Positions 9,273 to 18,058 of a stretch of DNA of 64,000 nt are shown here, piece after piece. The position numbers and the translations under genes were made by a program. Origin of the DNA: JBKBKC01 sp046294265 (GTDB taxonomy: Bacteria; Pseudomonadota; Alphaproteobacteria; Rhodobacterales; Rhodobacteraceae); contig JBKBKC010000013.1 of the NCBI GenBank assembly GCA_046294265.1, forward strand, positions 62,001 through 126,000, written 5' to 3'. How positions within the stretch are numbered: position 1 is the first letter of the stretch; the number at the start of each line of letters is the position of its first letter. Below the pieces are notes generated by a model, which saw only the letters and a list, made by a program, of their open reading frames with translations, was not told the origin of the DNA and searched no databases.

Positions 9273-10277
9273 ATGAAAAAACTCGCGGCCGCCGCCTGCG
9301 CGGCGCTGATGCTGTCTGCCGGTGCAAGCCAGGCGCAAGAGGGCGGAAGCTACATCCTTTCCACCGCCTCCACGGGCGGCACCTATTATCCGGTGGGCGT
9401 GGCCATCGCCACGCTGGTCAAGATCAAGCTGGAGAACTCCAACAAGATCGGCATGTCCGCCATCTCCAGCGCGGGCTCGGGCGAAAACATCCGCCTGATG
9501 CGCGGCAACGAGGCGCAATTCTCGATCCTGCAGGGCCTATTTGGCTATTATGCCGCCACCGGCACCGGCCCGGTGGCCGACCAGGGGCCGCAGACCAACG
9601 TGATGGCGGTGGCCTCGCTCTGGCCCAATGTGGAACATTTCGTGGTCAGCGCCGATGTCGCCACCACCGGCACCATGGCCGATTTCGCGGCGCTGAAGGG
9701 GGCGAGCGTGGCGCTTGGCGCGCGCAATTCGGGCACGATCGGGTCGAACAGCGAGATCCTCAAGGGCTTTGGCATCGACGCGCTGAATGACTTCACCCTT
9801 GTCGAGGGCGGCTATGGCCCCGCGGCCGAGGCGCTGCAAAACGGCCAGGTCAAGGGCATTTCCACCCCCGCGGGCGTGCCCGTCAGCGCGCTCAGCCAGC
9901 TGTTCGCCTCGGCGGGCGACCGCGTGCGTCTGTTGACCTTTACCGAGGAAGAAGTGGCCAAGGGCGACGGCGGGCGGAACCTCTGGGTGCCCTATCCGAT
10001 CCCGGCGGGCACCTATCCGGGTCAGACCTATGACGTGACGACCATCGCGCAGCCGAACTTTTTGTCGGTGAACGCCGATGTGCCCGAGGAACATGTCTAT
10101 CTGATCACCAAGACGATGTTCGAAAACCTGCCCTTCCTGCATGCGATCCACCCCGCCACGCGCGAGATCTCGCTGGAGGCCGCGCTGGCCGGCTTGCCGA
10201 TGCCGCTGCATCCGGGCGCTGCGCGGTTCTACACGGAACAGGGCATGACCATCCCCGACCATCTGATGCCCAAGTGA
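9273..10277 (+). CDS. TAXI-family TRAP transporter substrate-binding protein
   Basis: A 334-residue periplasmic protein with a clear signal peptide (MKKLAAAACAALMLSAGASQAQ). The mature part opens with YILSTASTGGTYYPVGVAIATLVK, the hallmark of TAXI (TRAP-associated extracytoplasmic immunogenic) receptors, and continues with MSAISSAGSGENIRLMRGNEAQFSILQ, typical of the glutamate-binding-like TAXI fold. The ATG at 9273 follows AGGGAGG by six bases. The cognate fused permease starts 57 bases downstream with a strong hairpin in between, so this is one operon with extra receptor expression likely. The substrate cannot be read from sequence; characterised TAXI systems often carry glutamate or other carboxylates. 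Confidence 0.93.
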   Translation: MKKLAAAACAALMLSAGASQAQEGGSYILSTASTGGTYYPVGVAIATLVKIKLENSNKIGMSAISSAGSGENIRLMRGNEAQFSILQGLFGYYAATGTGPVADQGPQTNVMAVASLWPNVEHFVVSADVATTGTMADFAALKGASVALGARNSGTIGSNSEILKGFGIDALNDFTLVEGGYGPAAEALQNGQVKGISTPAGVPVSALSQLFASAGDRVRLLTFTEEEVAKGDGGRNLWVPYPIPAGTYPGQTYDVTTIAQPNFLSVNADVPEEHVYLITKTMFENLPFLHAIHPATREISLEAALAGLPMPLHPGAARFYTEQGMTIPDHLMPK

Positions 10278-10285
10278 CCGGACCG

Positions 10286-10318
10286 GGGCGGCCCGGGCCT
10301 TGCACCCCGGCCGCCCCC
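10286..10318 (+). other. Intercistronic hairpin between TAXI receptor and permease
   Basis: GGGGCGGCC (10286-10294) pairs perfectly with GGCCGCCCC (10310-10318), extended inside by a GGG/CCC segment after one mismatch. It begins nine bases after the receptor stop codon. Without a T-run it is better explained as an RNA-stabilising or attenuating hairpin than as a full terminator. Confidence 0.65.
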
Positions 10319-10334
10319 TTGGGGCCCGCATCCG

Positions 10335-12431
10335 ATGACCGACATTCCCGAAACCGACAGCCCGCTGCGCCGCCCGCAGGGCCTGCCCGCAGCGGCCATC
10401 GCGGTCTGGTGCGCGGGCCTGTCATTGGTGCATCTGGTCAACGCGATCTGGCCCTTCCTGTCGGATTTCAACCGCAACGCCCTGCATTTCATCGGCTTTG
10501 CGGTGCTGGCCGCACTCCTTTACCCCGCGGGCATGGGCGCATGGGCGCGCAGCCGCGCGATGCTGGTCATCGACATCGGCATCGCCGCCGCGGCCGCAGG
10601 CTCTGCCGCCTGGTTCATCCTCTACCGCGACCGCCTGTTCGGCGACACCAAGCCGTTCGAGTTGCCCGACTGGATCGCAGCGACGTTGCTGGTGGTGCTG
10701 GCCGCCGAACTCACGCGCCGGGTGGCGGGCGTGGTGGTGCCCATCCTGATCGTGCTGTCGATGACATACGTCACCGTCTGGGGGTCGTGGATCACCGGCA
10801 TGTTCGCCTTTCCGGGCTTTCGCTGGGAAACCGCACTGCTGCGGTCGGTCTATAACGACGACGGCATGTTCGGCACCATTGCGCAGATCTCCTCGACGAC
10901 CGTGTTCCTGTTCATCATCTTCGGGGCGTTCCTCGTGCGCTCGGGCGCGGGCGATTTCGTCATCGAGCTGTCGCGCGCGGTGGCGGGGCGGCTGGTGGGG
11001 GGGCCGGGCCTTATGGCAGTGCTGTCCTCGGCGCTGACCGGCACGATCTCGGGCTCGGCGGTCGCGAACACCGCCGCCACCGGGGTCATCACCATCCCCC
11101 TGATGAAAAAGGCCGGCTATAAACCCGCCTTCGCGGGAGGGGTTGAGGCCGCGGCCTCCACCGGGGGCCAGCTCATGCCGCCGATCATGGGGGCGGGCGC
11201 CTTCATCATGGCCAGCTACACCCGCATTCCCTATGAGACGATCGTCCTGATGGCGACGCTGCCCGCGATCCTTTACTTCGCCTCGGTCGCCTTCTTCGTG
11301 CGGATCGAGGCGCGGCGGCTGAACCTTGCCCCCCTGTCCGCCGATGGCGAGACGCTGGGATCGGCGCTGCGCAAGGGGGGGGCACCCTTCATCCTGCCCA
11401 TCGGCCTGCTGATCTGGATGCTGATCGCGGGCTACACCCCCAACTACGCCGCCGTCTTTGCCATCGCCGCCGTGATCGTCTCGTCCTGGGCCTCGGCGCA
11501 TCCGATGGGGCCGCGCGCGATCTTCGGCGCGCTGGTGGACGGGGCGAAGGGCATGATCATGACCGCGATCCTGCTGGTCTCGGTGGGCCTTGTCATCAAC
11601 GTCATCGCCACCACGGGAATCGGCAACACCTTCTCGCTGCAGATCAGCGCCTGGGCGGGGGGCAACATAGTCGTGGCCATCCTCTTGATCGCGCTCGCCA
11701 GCCTCGTCCTCGGCCTCGGGCTGCCGGTGACGGCGGCCTATATCGTGCTGGCCACCCTCTCGGCCCCGGCCCTCGCCGGGATGCTGGCCGACCGCGAGGT
11801 GATCGCCCTGATCGCCCAAGGCACCCTGCCCGAAGCCGCGCGCGGGCTTTTCTTGCTGACCGATCCCGGCGCCCTGCCCCGCCTCGCCGCGCCCATGCCG
11901 CTGGCCGAGGCGCAGGCGCTGGTGCGCGCCCTGCCGCTGGAAATCGCGGCCCCCTTGCGCGACATGGTCATCAGCCCGGCCAGCGCCCTGACCACGCTGC
12001 TGGCCGCGCACATGATCATCTTCTGGCTCAGCCAGGACAGCAACGTGACCCCGCCCGTGGCCCTTGTCGCCTTCACCGCTGCCGCCATCGCCAAGGCCCC
12101 GCCGATGCGCACCGGTGTGGAAAGCTGGAAACTGGCCAAGGGCCTCTACATCGTCCCGCTACTCTTTGCCTATTCGCCGCTTCTGTCGGGCGACTGGGGG
12201 CTGATGCTGTTGACCTTCGGCTTTGGCATCGTGGGGCTTTATGCGCTTGCCGGGGCCTTGCAGGGCTGTCTGGAGCATCCCGTGGGCCCGCTTCTTCGGG
12301 TCGCGCTGCTCGTGGCGGGGGCGATGTGCCTCTGGCCCGGGTCCATCTTGCTGCATGTGGCGGGGGCGGTGCTGGTGGTGGGCCTTCTGGCCCTGAACCT
12401 GCGGGGCATCGGCACGAGGCGCCCCGCCTGA
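10335..12431 (+). CDS. TAXI-TRAP transporter fused small/large membrane permease
   Basis: A 698-residue polytopic protein combining the 4-TM small (DctQ-like) and 12-TM large (DctM-like) TRAP subunits, the standard arrangement of TAXI systems. The N-terminal part (about 1-140) has four hydrophobic segments; the large subunit begins near MTYVTVWGSWITGMF. It includes the family blocks SGSAVANTAATGVITIPLMKKAGYKPAFAGGVEAAASTGGQLMPPIMGAGAF and, near residue 450, SLVLGLGLPVTAAYIVLA. It imports the ligand of the upstream receptor by sodium- or proton-coupled symport. An insertion of about 60 residues between two C-terminal segments (from MLADREVIAL) is somewhat large. The ATG is at 10335; no strong Shine-Dalgarno is visible, so coupling through the operon is likely. 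Confidence 0.93.
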   Translation: MTDIPETDSPLRRPQGLPAAAIAVWCAGLSLVHLVNAIWPFLSDFNRNALHFIGFAVLAALLYPAGMGAWARSRAMLVIDIGIAAAAAGSAAWFILYRDRLFGDTKPFELPDWIAATLLVVLAAELTRRVAGVVVPILIVLSMTYVTVWGSWITGMFAFPGFRWETALLRSVYNDDGMFGTIAQISSTTVFLFIIFGAFLVRSGAGDFVIELSRAVAGRLVGGPGLMAVLSSALTGTISGSAVANTAATGVITIPLMKKAGYKPAFAGGVEAAASTGGQLMPPIMGAGAFIMASYTRIPYETIVLMATLPAILYFASVAFFVRIEARRLNLAPLSADGETLGSALRKGGAPFILPIGLLIWMLIAGYTPNYAAVFAIAAVIVSSWASAHPMGPRAIFGALVDGAKGMIMTAILLVSVGLVINVIATTGIGNTFSLQISAWAGGNIVVAILLIALASLVLGLGLPVTAAYIVLATLSAPALAGMLADREVIALIAQGTLPEAARGLFLLTDPGALPRLAAPMPLAEAQALVRALPLEIAAPLRDMVISPASALTTLLAAHMIIFWLSQDSNVTPPVALVAFTAAAIAKAPPMRTGVESWKLAKGLYIVPLLFAYSPLLSGDWGLMLLTFGFGIVGLYALAGALQGCLEHPVGPLLRVALLVAGAMCLWPGSILLHVAGAVLVVGLLALNLRGIGTRRPA

Positions 12432-12610
12432 GCAGCAGGCCCGTGCCCGCTGTGCCGATTTCTGCCGTGGCCGTCTTGCAGACTTCCCCTGCAAGGCGCT
12501 TCGGGGTATGATCCGATGGCGCAGCACCGCGCATCGAGCAGGCGGCCCCGCCAAACAGGGGCATCGGGACAAGCGCGCCGGATCAGAGCGTGCGACATCG
12601 GGGGCGATAC

Positions 12611-13495
12611 ATGGCACGGGCATCCTTTAGGCCTTTGGTTCTGGGCATCATCGCGGCAGGCAGTCTGGCCGGCTGTCAGGATGGCGAGGGGCCGTTCGCA
12701 AAACGCAGCGGGGATGGCCCCGCGGCGGTGTCACGCTCCGAAACCTCGACCCGCCTGATCGAACGCGATGTCGAGGCGCCGCAGGTGTTCCAGGCCAATG
12801 ACCAGGCGCTGTGGGATGGCCGCCCCTCTCTGGGCGGTGTCTGGGTCGCCTCGCCCGAGGCCAAGGACCCCGAGCGCGTCATCATGCGCAACCCCGAGAA
12901 CGGCAAGTTCGTGATCGGCGCGCTGTTCCGGCGTGAGCGGTTGAACCCCGGCCCGACGCTGCAAATCTCCTCCGACGCGGCCGCCGCCCTTGGCATCCTC
13001 GCGGGCCAGCCGGTGAAGCTGTCCGTGACCGCCCTGCGGCGCGAGGAAGTGGCAGATACGCCCGCGCCCGACGCCGCCAAACCCATCCTCGATGCGGCGG
13101 AAACGGTGGAGACCACCACGCTGGCCTCGGTCGCCGGGGCCGCCATCGCGCGGGCCGAAACCGTGACCGCCCCCACCACACCGGTCATCGCTGCCCCGCC
13201 CCCCGCCGCCGCCGCCAAGGCCACCCCGGCATCCGCCCCCAAACCCGCAGCACCCAAAGCCCCCGCCGCAGGCCGCAGCCTCGTGCAGATCGGCATCTTC
13301 AGCGTCGAGGCCAACGCCAAGCGCGCCGCCGCCACGCTGGAGAAAGCCGCCGTCCCCACCCGCATCCTGCAAGAGCAGAGCCAGGGCAAGACCTTCTGGC
13401 GCGTCGTCGCGGGCCCCGCCGACGGCAACCGTGACGCGATGCTGGCATCGGTGAAATCGGCAGGCTTTGCGGATGCTTATTTCGTCTCTCGCTAA
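12611..13495 (+). CDS. SPOR-domain lipoprotein
   Basis: A 294-residue lipoprotein: MARASFRPLVLGIIAAGSLAGC ends in a lipobox (LAGC), so it should be lipid-anchored. The middle (about 60-130) includes a block rich in beta-type sequence (LGGVWVASPEAKDPERVIMRNPENGKFVIGALFRRE), as in RlpA-related proteins, followed by an Ala/Pro-rich spacer. The C-terminal 70 residues form a SPOR domain (LVQIGIFSVEANAKRAAATLEKAAVPTRILQE ... FWRVVAGPADG), which binds denuded septal peptidoglycan. It lies 18 bases before a D,D-carboxypeptidase, so a cell-wall role is well supported by context. The ATG at 12611 was chosen over one 21 bases upstream because it places the lipobox at the usual distance. Confidence 0.88.
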   Translation: MARASFRPLVLGIIAAGSLAGCQDGEGPFAKRSGDGPAAVSRSETSTRLIERDVEAPQVFQANDQALWDGRPSLGGVWVASPEAKDPERVIMRNPENGKFVIGALFRRERLNPGPTLQISSDAAAALGILAGQPVKLSVTALRREEVADTPAPDAAKPILDAAETVETTTLASVAGAAIARAETVTAPTTPVIAAPPPAAAAKATPASAPKPAAPKAPAAGRSLVQIGIFSVEANAKRAAATLEKAAVPTRILQEQSQGKTFWRVVAGPADGNRDAMLASVKSAGFADAYFVSR

Positions 13496-13513
13496 CCCGG
13501 AAAGGTCCCCCTC

Positions 13514-14665
13514 ATGACCCGCCTCCTGCCCGTTCTCGCGCTGATCCTCGCCCTGCCCTCTCTGGCCTGGGGCTTTGACACACGGGCGCGGGCGGCCTGG
13601 GTCTATGACATGAAATCGGGCACCGTCCTTCTGGACAAGAACGCGGATGAGGCGCTGCCGCCCGCCTCGATGTCCAAGCTGATGACGCTGAACATGCTGT
13701 TCGAGGCGCTGCGCGATGGCCGCGTGACGATGGACACGGTGTTCAATGTCTCGTCCCGCGCCAAGGCCATGGGCGGCTCCACGATGTTCCTGAACGAACT
13801 GGACAAACCCACGGTCGAAGAGTTGATCCGCGGCATCGTGATCAACTCCGGCAACGACGCCTGCGTGGTGGTGGCCGAGGGCCTCTCCGGCTCGGAGGAA
13901 ACCTTTTCCCAGCAGATGACCGAGCGTGGCCGTGCCCTCGGCCTGACCGCCTCGACCTTCAAGAACGCCTCGGGCTGGCCTGCCGCAGGCCATGTCCAGT
14001 CAGTGCGTGACCTCGGGATCATCGCGAGACGGCTGATCGCGGACTTCCCTGAGCTTTATCCCTACTTTGCGATGACCGACTTCAACTACAAGAACCGCGC
14101 ACCGGCCAATTCCCGCAACCGCAATCCGCTTCTGGCGATCTCGGGCGGCGACTGGGTGGCTGACGGGCTCAAGACCGGGCACACGCGCGAAGCTGGCTTT
14201 GGCCTTGTGGGCTCGGCCCTGCGCGGCGACCGGCGGGTGATCTTTGTCATCACCGGGCTTGACAGCGAAAAGGCCCGGGCCGAGGAAAGCCAGGGCATTG
14301 TCAACTGGGCCTTCCGCCAGTTCGTGGAAAAGACCGTGGCCCGCGCCGGGCAGCGGCTCGCCGAGGCCGAGGTCTGGATGGGCGCGGCCGCCCGCGTCGG
14401 GCTGGTCCCGGCCGAGGATGTGACGATCCTTTTGCCCGCGCTGATGCAAGAGGGCGTGTCGGCCGAGGTGGTCTATACCGGCCCGCTGACCGCCCCCCTG
14501 ACTGCGGGGCAAAGGGTGGCCGAACTGGTGATCCGCGTGCCCGACCTGCCCGACAACCGCATCCCCCTGGTGGCCGAGGCCGATGTGGCCCGGGGCGGCT
14601 TTGGCACACGGGTTCTGACCGCAGGCCAGGTGCTGATGTCCCGCGCCACGGCCCCCGGAAGCTGA
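13514..14665 (+). CDS. D-alanyl-D-alanine carboxypeptidase (penicillin-binding protein 5/6 type)
   Basis: A 383-residue periplasmic enzyme that trims the terminal D-Ala from peptidoglycan pentapeptides. All three active-site motifs of the serine family are present: SMSK (Ser52, Lys55), SGN (112-114) and KTG (220-222). A signal peptide occupies the first 20 residues (ending LAWG). The C-terminal 100 residues, after about 275, form the beta-rich domain typical of PBP5/6. It follows the SPOR lipoprotein by 18 bases and precedes tmk by 9, forming an operon-like run. Confidence 0.95.
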   Translation: MTRLLPVLALILALPSLAWGFDTRARAAWVYDMKSGTVLLDKNADEALPPASMSKLMTLNMLFEALRDGRVTMDTVFNVSSRAKAMGGSTMFLNELDKPTVEELIRGIVINSGNDACVVVAEGLSGSEETFSQQMTERGRALGLTASTFKNASGWPAAGHVQSVRDLGIIARRLIADFPELYPYFAMTDFNYKNRAPANSRNRNPLLAISGGDWVADGLKTGHTREAGFGLVGSALRGDRRVIFVITGLDSEKARAEESQGIVNWAFRQFVEKTVARAGQRLAEAEVWMGAAARVGLVPAEDVTILLPALMQEGVSAEVVYTGPLTAPLTAGQRVAELVIRVPDLPDNRIPLVAEADVARGGFGTRVLTAGQVLMSRATAPGS

Positions 14666-14674
14666 CACCTGCCG

Positions 14675-15289
14675 ATGTTCGTCAGCTTCGAGGGGATCGA
14701 CGGGTCGGGCAAGACCACACAGGCCCGTCGCCTTGCAGAGACCCTGCGCGCCCGCGGCCATGTCGTCACGCTGACCCGCGAACCGGGCGGCAGCCCCGGC
14801 GCCGAGGATATCCGCCGCCTCGTGCTGGAGGGTGACCCAGACCGCTGGTCCCCCGAAACCGAGATCCTGCTGTTCACCGCCGCCCGCCGCGACCATCTGG
14901 AACGCACGATCCGCCCGGCGCTTGCGCGCGGCGACATCGTCATCACCGACCGCTTTGCCGATTCGACGCGCATGTATCAGGGCACCGCCCGCGAAAATGG
15001 CCCCACCCTGCGCGCCATGGTCGATGACCTGCACGCCCGCATGATCGGGGTGGAACCCGACCTGACGTTCCTGATCGACATCGACGCCGCACAGGGCCTT
15101 GCCCGCGCCCGCGCCCGCGCCGGGGTAGAGCTGCGGTTCGAGGATATGGGCGCGAGCCTGCAATCGCGCCTGCGCGCAGGTTTCCTCGCCCTCGCCACCG
15201 CCCACCCGGCGCGGTTCCGCACCATCGACGGGGCGCGCTCGCCCGAGGCGGTGGCGGCCGATGTCCTGTCGGCCTTTGACGCGCGATGA
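14675..15289 (+). CDS. tmk: dTMP kinase
   Basis: A 204-residue thymidylate kinase, which phosphorylates dTMP to dTDP for DNA synthesis. The P-loop GIDGSGKT lies at residues 7-14, the DRX-type block TREPGGSPGAE near 35-45, and DRFADSTRMYQG near 92-103. Length and motif order are standard. The stop overlaps the start of holB by four bases, implying translational coupling. Confidence 0.96.
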   Translation: MFVSFEGIDGSGKTTQARRLAETLRARGHVVTLTREPGGSPGAEDIRRLVLEGDPDRWSPETEILLFTAARRDHLERTIRPALARGDIVITDRFADSTRMYQGTARENGPTLRAMVDDLHARMIGVEPDLTFLIDIDAAQGLARARARAGVELRFEDMGASLQSRLRAGFLALATAHPARFRTIDGARSPEAVAADVLSAFDAR

Positions 15290-16428
15290 GCCGCGCGCCC
15301 AAGGCCGAGGCACCCGCCCTGCCCGAACCCGACCGGGTGGAGGGGGCGCCCCACCCCCGCGAGACCCGGCACCTTTTCGGCCATGCGGCGGCAGAGGCCG
15401 AGTTCCTGCGCGCCCATGCCGCGGGCCGGTTGCACCACGGCTGGCTGATCACCGGGCCGCAGGGGCTTGGCAAGGCCACCCTCGCCTGGCGCTGCGCGCG
15501 GTTCCTGCTGGCGGCACCCGGGGCTGGGGACAGCCTGTTCGGTGCCCCCCCGCCGCCTGCCTCGCTGGACATCCCCGAGGATCACCCGGTCGCCCGCCGC
15601 ATCCTCGCCCTCTCGGAACCGCGCCTGTTCCTCTTGCGCCGCGGACCGAACCTAAAGGGCGACCGCCTGTCCGAGGACATCCGCGTGGACGAGGTGCGCG
15701 CGCTGAAAAAGTTCCTGAATCTCTCCGCCGCCGACGGCGGCGAGCGCGCGGTCATCATCGACGCGGTGGACGAGATGACCACCTCTGCCGCCAACGCCTT
15801 GCTGAAACTGCTGGAAGAACCGCCGCCCCGCGTGACGCTGTTCCTCATCAGCCACCGCCCTGCAAGCCTGTTGCCCACCATCCGCTCGCGCTGCCGCGAA
15901 TTGCGCCTGTCGCCGCTGGCCCCGGATGACCTCGCGCGCGCCCTGACCCAGGCCGGGGCAGAGGCCCCTGACCCCGCCGCCCTGGCCGAACTGGCGGGCG
16001 GCGCGCCGGGTGAGGCGATCCGTCTGGCGCTGCTGGATGGCCTGACGATCTACCGCAGCCTTGTTGCGCTGCTGGACACTCTGCCCCGGCTGGACCGCCC
16101 GCGCGCTCTGGCCTTCGCAGAGGCCGCCACCGCGCGGGGGGCCGAAGGGCGGTTCGACCTGACCGTGGGCCTGATCGACCTCTTCCTTGCCCGAACCGCC
16201 CGCGCGGGCGTCACCCGCCAGACCCCGCCCGAGGCGGCACCGCAGGAGGCCGCCCTGTTCGCCCGCCTCGCCCCCGATGCCGATGCCGCCCGGGCCTGGG
16301 CTGACCTGGCACAGACGCTGGGCGCGCGCGCGCGGCGGGGCAAGGCGGTCAACCTTGACCCTGCCGCACTTCTGATGGATATGCTGCTGCGCATCGACGA
16401 TACGGCGGGCAGGCTCGCCCAGAGGTGA
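15286..16428 (+). CDS. holB: DNA polymerase III subunit delta'
   Basis: A 380-residue clamp-loader subunit. The N-terminal AAA+ module shows HHGWLITGPQGLGKATLAWRCARFLL (degenerate Walker A, as usual for delta'), LLKLLEEPPPRVTLFLISHRPASLLPTIRSRCREL (the region around the SRC motif of clamp loaders) and an alpha-helical C-terminal collar domain. It overlaps tmk by four bases and is followed after four bases by a TatD gene; this tmk-holB-tatD order is common in alphaproteobacteria. Confidence 0.95.
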   Translation: MSRAPKAEAPALPEPDRVEGAPHPRETRHLFGHAAAEAEFLRAHAAGRLHHGWLITGPQGLGKATLAWRCARFLLAAPGAGDSLFGAPPPPASLDIPEDHPVARRILALSEPRLFLLRRGPNLKGDRLSEDIRVDEVRALKKFLNLSAADGGERAVIIDAVDEMTTSAANALLKLLEEPPPRVTLFLISHRPASLLPTIRSRCRELRLSPLAPDDLARALTQAGAEAPDPAALAELAGGAPGEAIRLALLDGLTIYRSLVALLDTLPRLDRPRALAFAEAATARGAEGRFDLTVGLIDLFLARTARAGVTRQTPPEAAPQEAALFARLAPDADAARAWADLAQTLGARARRGKAVNLDPAALLMDMLLRIDDTAGRLAQR

Positions 16429-16432
16429 GCAG

Positions 16433-17251
16433 ATGACCGCACCGGACGACATGCCACCCCAGATCGTTGACAGCCACTGCCATCTGGATTTCCCGGACTT
16501 TGCGGAGGAACTGCCGCAGGTGATCGACCGGGCGCGCGCGGCGGGGGTCACCCGCATGGTCACCATCTGCACCCGCCTTCGGCAGGAGCCGCAGGTGCGC
16601 GCCATCGCCGAGGCCCATGCGGGCGTGTTCTACGCCGCGGGCACGCACCCGATGAGCGCGGCCGAGGAACCCTTGGCAACGGTCGATCAGCTGGCGGCCC
16701 TCGCCCGGCACCCGAAATTCGTGGGCATCGGCGAATCTGGCCTCGATTACCACTACACCGCTGACACGGCGGCGGTGCAGCAGGCCTCGCTCCGCATCCA
16801 CATCGCGGCGGCGCGGATCACCGGCCTGCCGCTGATCATCCACGCCCGCGCCGCCGACGACGACATGGCCCGCATCCTGACCGAAGAGTTCCGCAACGGC
16901 GCCTATCCTTGCGTCATGCACTGCTTTTCCTCGGGGGCAGAGCTTGCCCGCGCGGCGCTGGACCTCGGGTTCTACCTGTCCATCTCGGGCATCGCGGCCT
17001 TTCCAAAATCCCACGACCTGCGCGCGATCTTTGCCGCCGCCCCGCTCGACCGGATCCTGCTGGAAACCGACAGCCCCTATCTGGCCCCGCCCCCCTACCG
17101 GGGCCGCCGCAACGAGCCGGCCTACACCGCCCATACCGCCCGCGCGGGGGCCGCGATCTTTGGCCTCTCGCTGCCCGACTTCGCCGCCGCCACCAGCGCC
17201 AATTTCGACCGCCTCTTCGCCAAGGCCGCCAGCCGGGCGCAGGCCGCATGA
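16433..17251 (+). CDS. TatD-family metal-dependent deoxyribonuclease
   Basis: A 272-residue TIM-barrel hydrolase. The metal ligands are visible: DSHCHLD (His15, His17), GIGESGLDYHY (Glu near residue 102), IIHARAADDD, VMHCFSSG and LLETDSPYLAPPPYRGRRNEP. TatD proteins are 3'-5' exonucleases implicated in DNA repair and turnover. Start and stop interlock with neighbours: four bases after holB, and the stop overlaps the next start as ATGA. Confidence 0.94.
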   Translation: MTAPDDMPPQIVDSHCHLDFPDFAEELPQVIDRARAAGVTRMVTICTRLRQEPQVRAIAEAHAGVFYAAGTHPMSAAEEPLATVDQLAALARHPKFVGIGESGLDYHYTADTAAVQQASLRIHIAAARITGLPLIIHARAADDDMARILTEEFRNGAYPCVMHCFSSGAELARAALDLGFYLSISGIAAFPKSHDLRAIFAAAPLDRILLETDSPYLAPPPYRGRRNEPAYTAHTARAGAAIFGLSLPDFAAATSANFDRLFAKAASRAQAA

Positions 17252-18051
17252 CCGACCGCTACCGCTTTACCATCCTTGGCTGCGGGTCCTCGGGCGGGGT
17301 GCCGCGCCTTGGCAATGACTGGGGCGACTGCGACCCCACGGACCCCCGCAACCGCCGCCGCCGCTGTTCGCTGCTGGTGGAGCGGGTGGGCACCAACGGC
17401 ACGACGCGGGTGCTGATCGACACAACACCCGACATGCGCGAACAACTTCTGGACGCGGGCGTGGGCACGCTGGATGCGGTGGTCTATACCCATGCCCATG
17501 CCGACCACGTGCACGGCATCGACGACCTGCGCCAGATCGTGTTCAACATGCAGGGCCGCCTGCCCGTCTGGGCCGACGGGCCCACGCAGGACGCGCTGCT
17601 CAGCCGGTTCGGCTATGCCTTTGTCCAGCCCGCGAATTCGCCCTATCCGCCGATCCTCGACCTTTTCACCATCGACGGGCCGGTGACGGTGACCGGGGCC
17701 GGGGGTGCCGTTATCCTGACCCCCTTTGCCGCCGACCATGGTGCGATGCCGGCGCTGGGGTTCCGCATCGGCGGGCTGGCCTATCTGCCCGATGCGGTGG
17801 CGATCCCCGAAAGCTCATGGCCGCATCTGATGGGCCTCGCTGTCTGGGTGGTCGATGCCCTGCGCCGCCGCCCGCATCCCACCCATGCGCATCTGGCAAA
17901 GACGCTGGACTGGATCGGGCGCGCGGCCCCCGAACGCGCGGTGCTGACCAACATGCATGTCGATCTGGACCATGCCACGGTCGATGCCGAAACGCCTGCC
18001 CATATCACCCCCGCGCATGACGGATTGGTGATCGACCTGCCCGCGGACTGA
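17248..18051 (+). CDS. MBL-fold metallo-hydrolase (PhnP/RNase Z-like)
   Basis: A 267-residue metallo-beta-lactamase-fold protein. The N-terminal FTILGCGSSGGVPRLGNDWGDCDP and the metal-binding THAHADHVHGIDDLR place it with PhnP-like phosphodiesterases; a further ligand is in TPFAADHG, and LTNMHVDLDH completes the site. PhnP acts on cyclic phosphodiesters in phosphonate breakdown, but no phn genes are here, so the substrate is unknown. Its start overlaps the tatD stop, and orthologues are usually found in this position. Confidence 0.9.
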   Translation: MTDRYRFTILGCGSSGGVPRLGNDWGDCDPTDPRNRRRRCSLLVERVGTNGTTRVLIDTTPDMREQLLDAGVGTLDAVVYTHAHADHVHGIDDLRQIVFNMQGRLPVWADGPTQDALLSRFGYAFVQPANSPYPPILDLFTIDGPVTVTGAGGAVILTPFAADHGAMPALGFRIGGLAYLPDAVAIPESSWPHLMGLAVWVVDALRRRPHPTHAHLAKTLDWIGRAAPERAVLTNMHVDLDHATVDAETPAHITPAHDGLVIDLPAD

Positions 18052-18058
18052 CTGCCCC

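Noticed and set aside
10422..12011. A 529-codon minus-strand open frame
   Set aside because: It is the shadow of the TRAP permease; no recognisable protein features.
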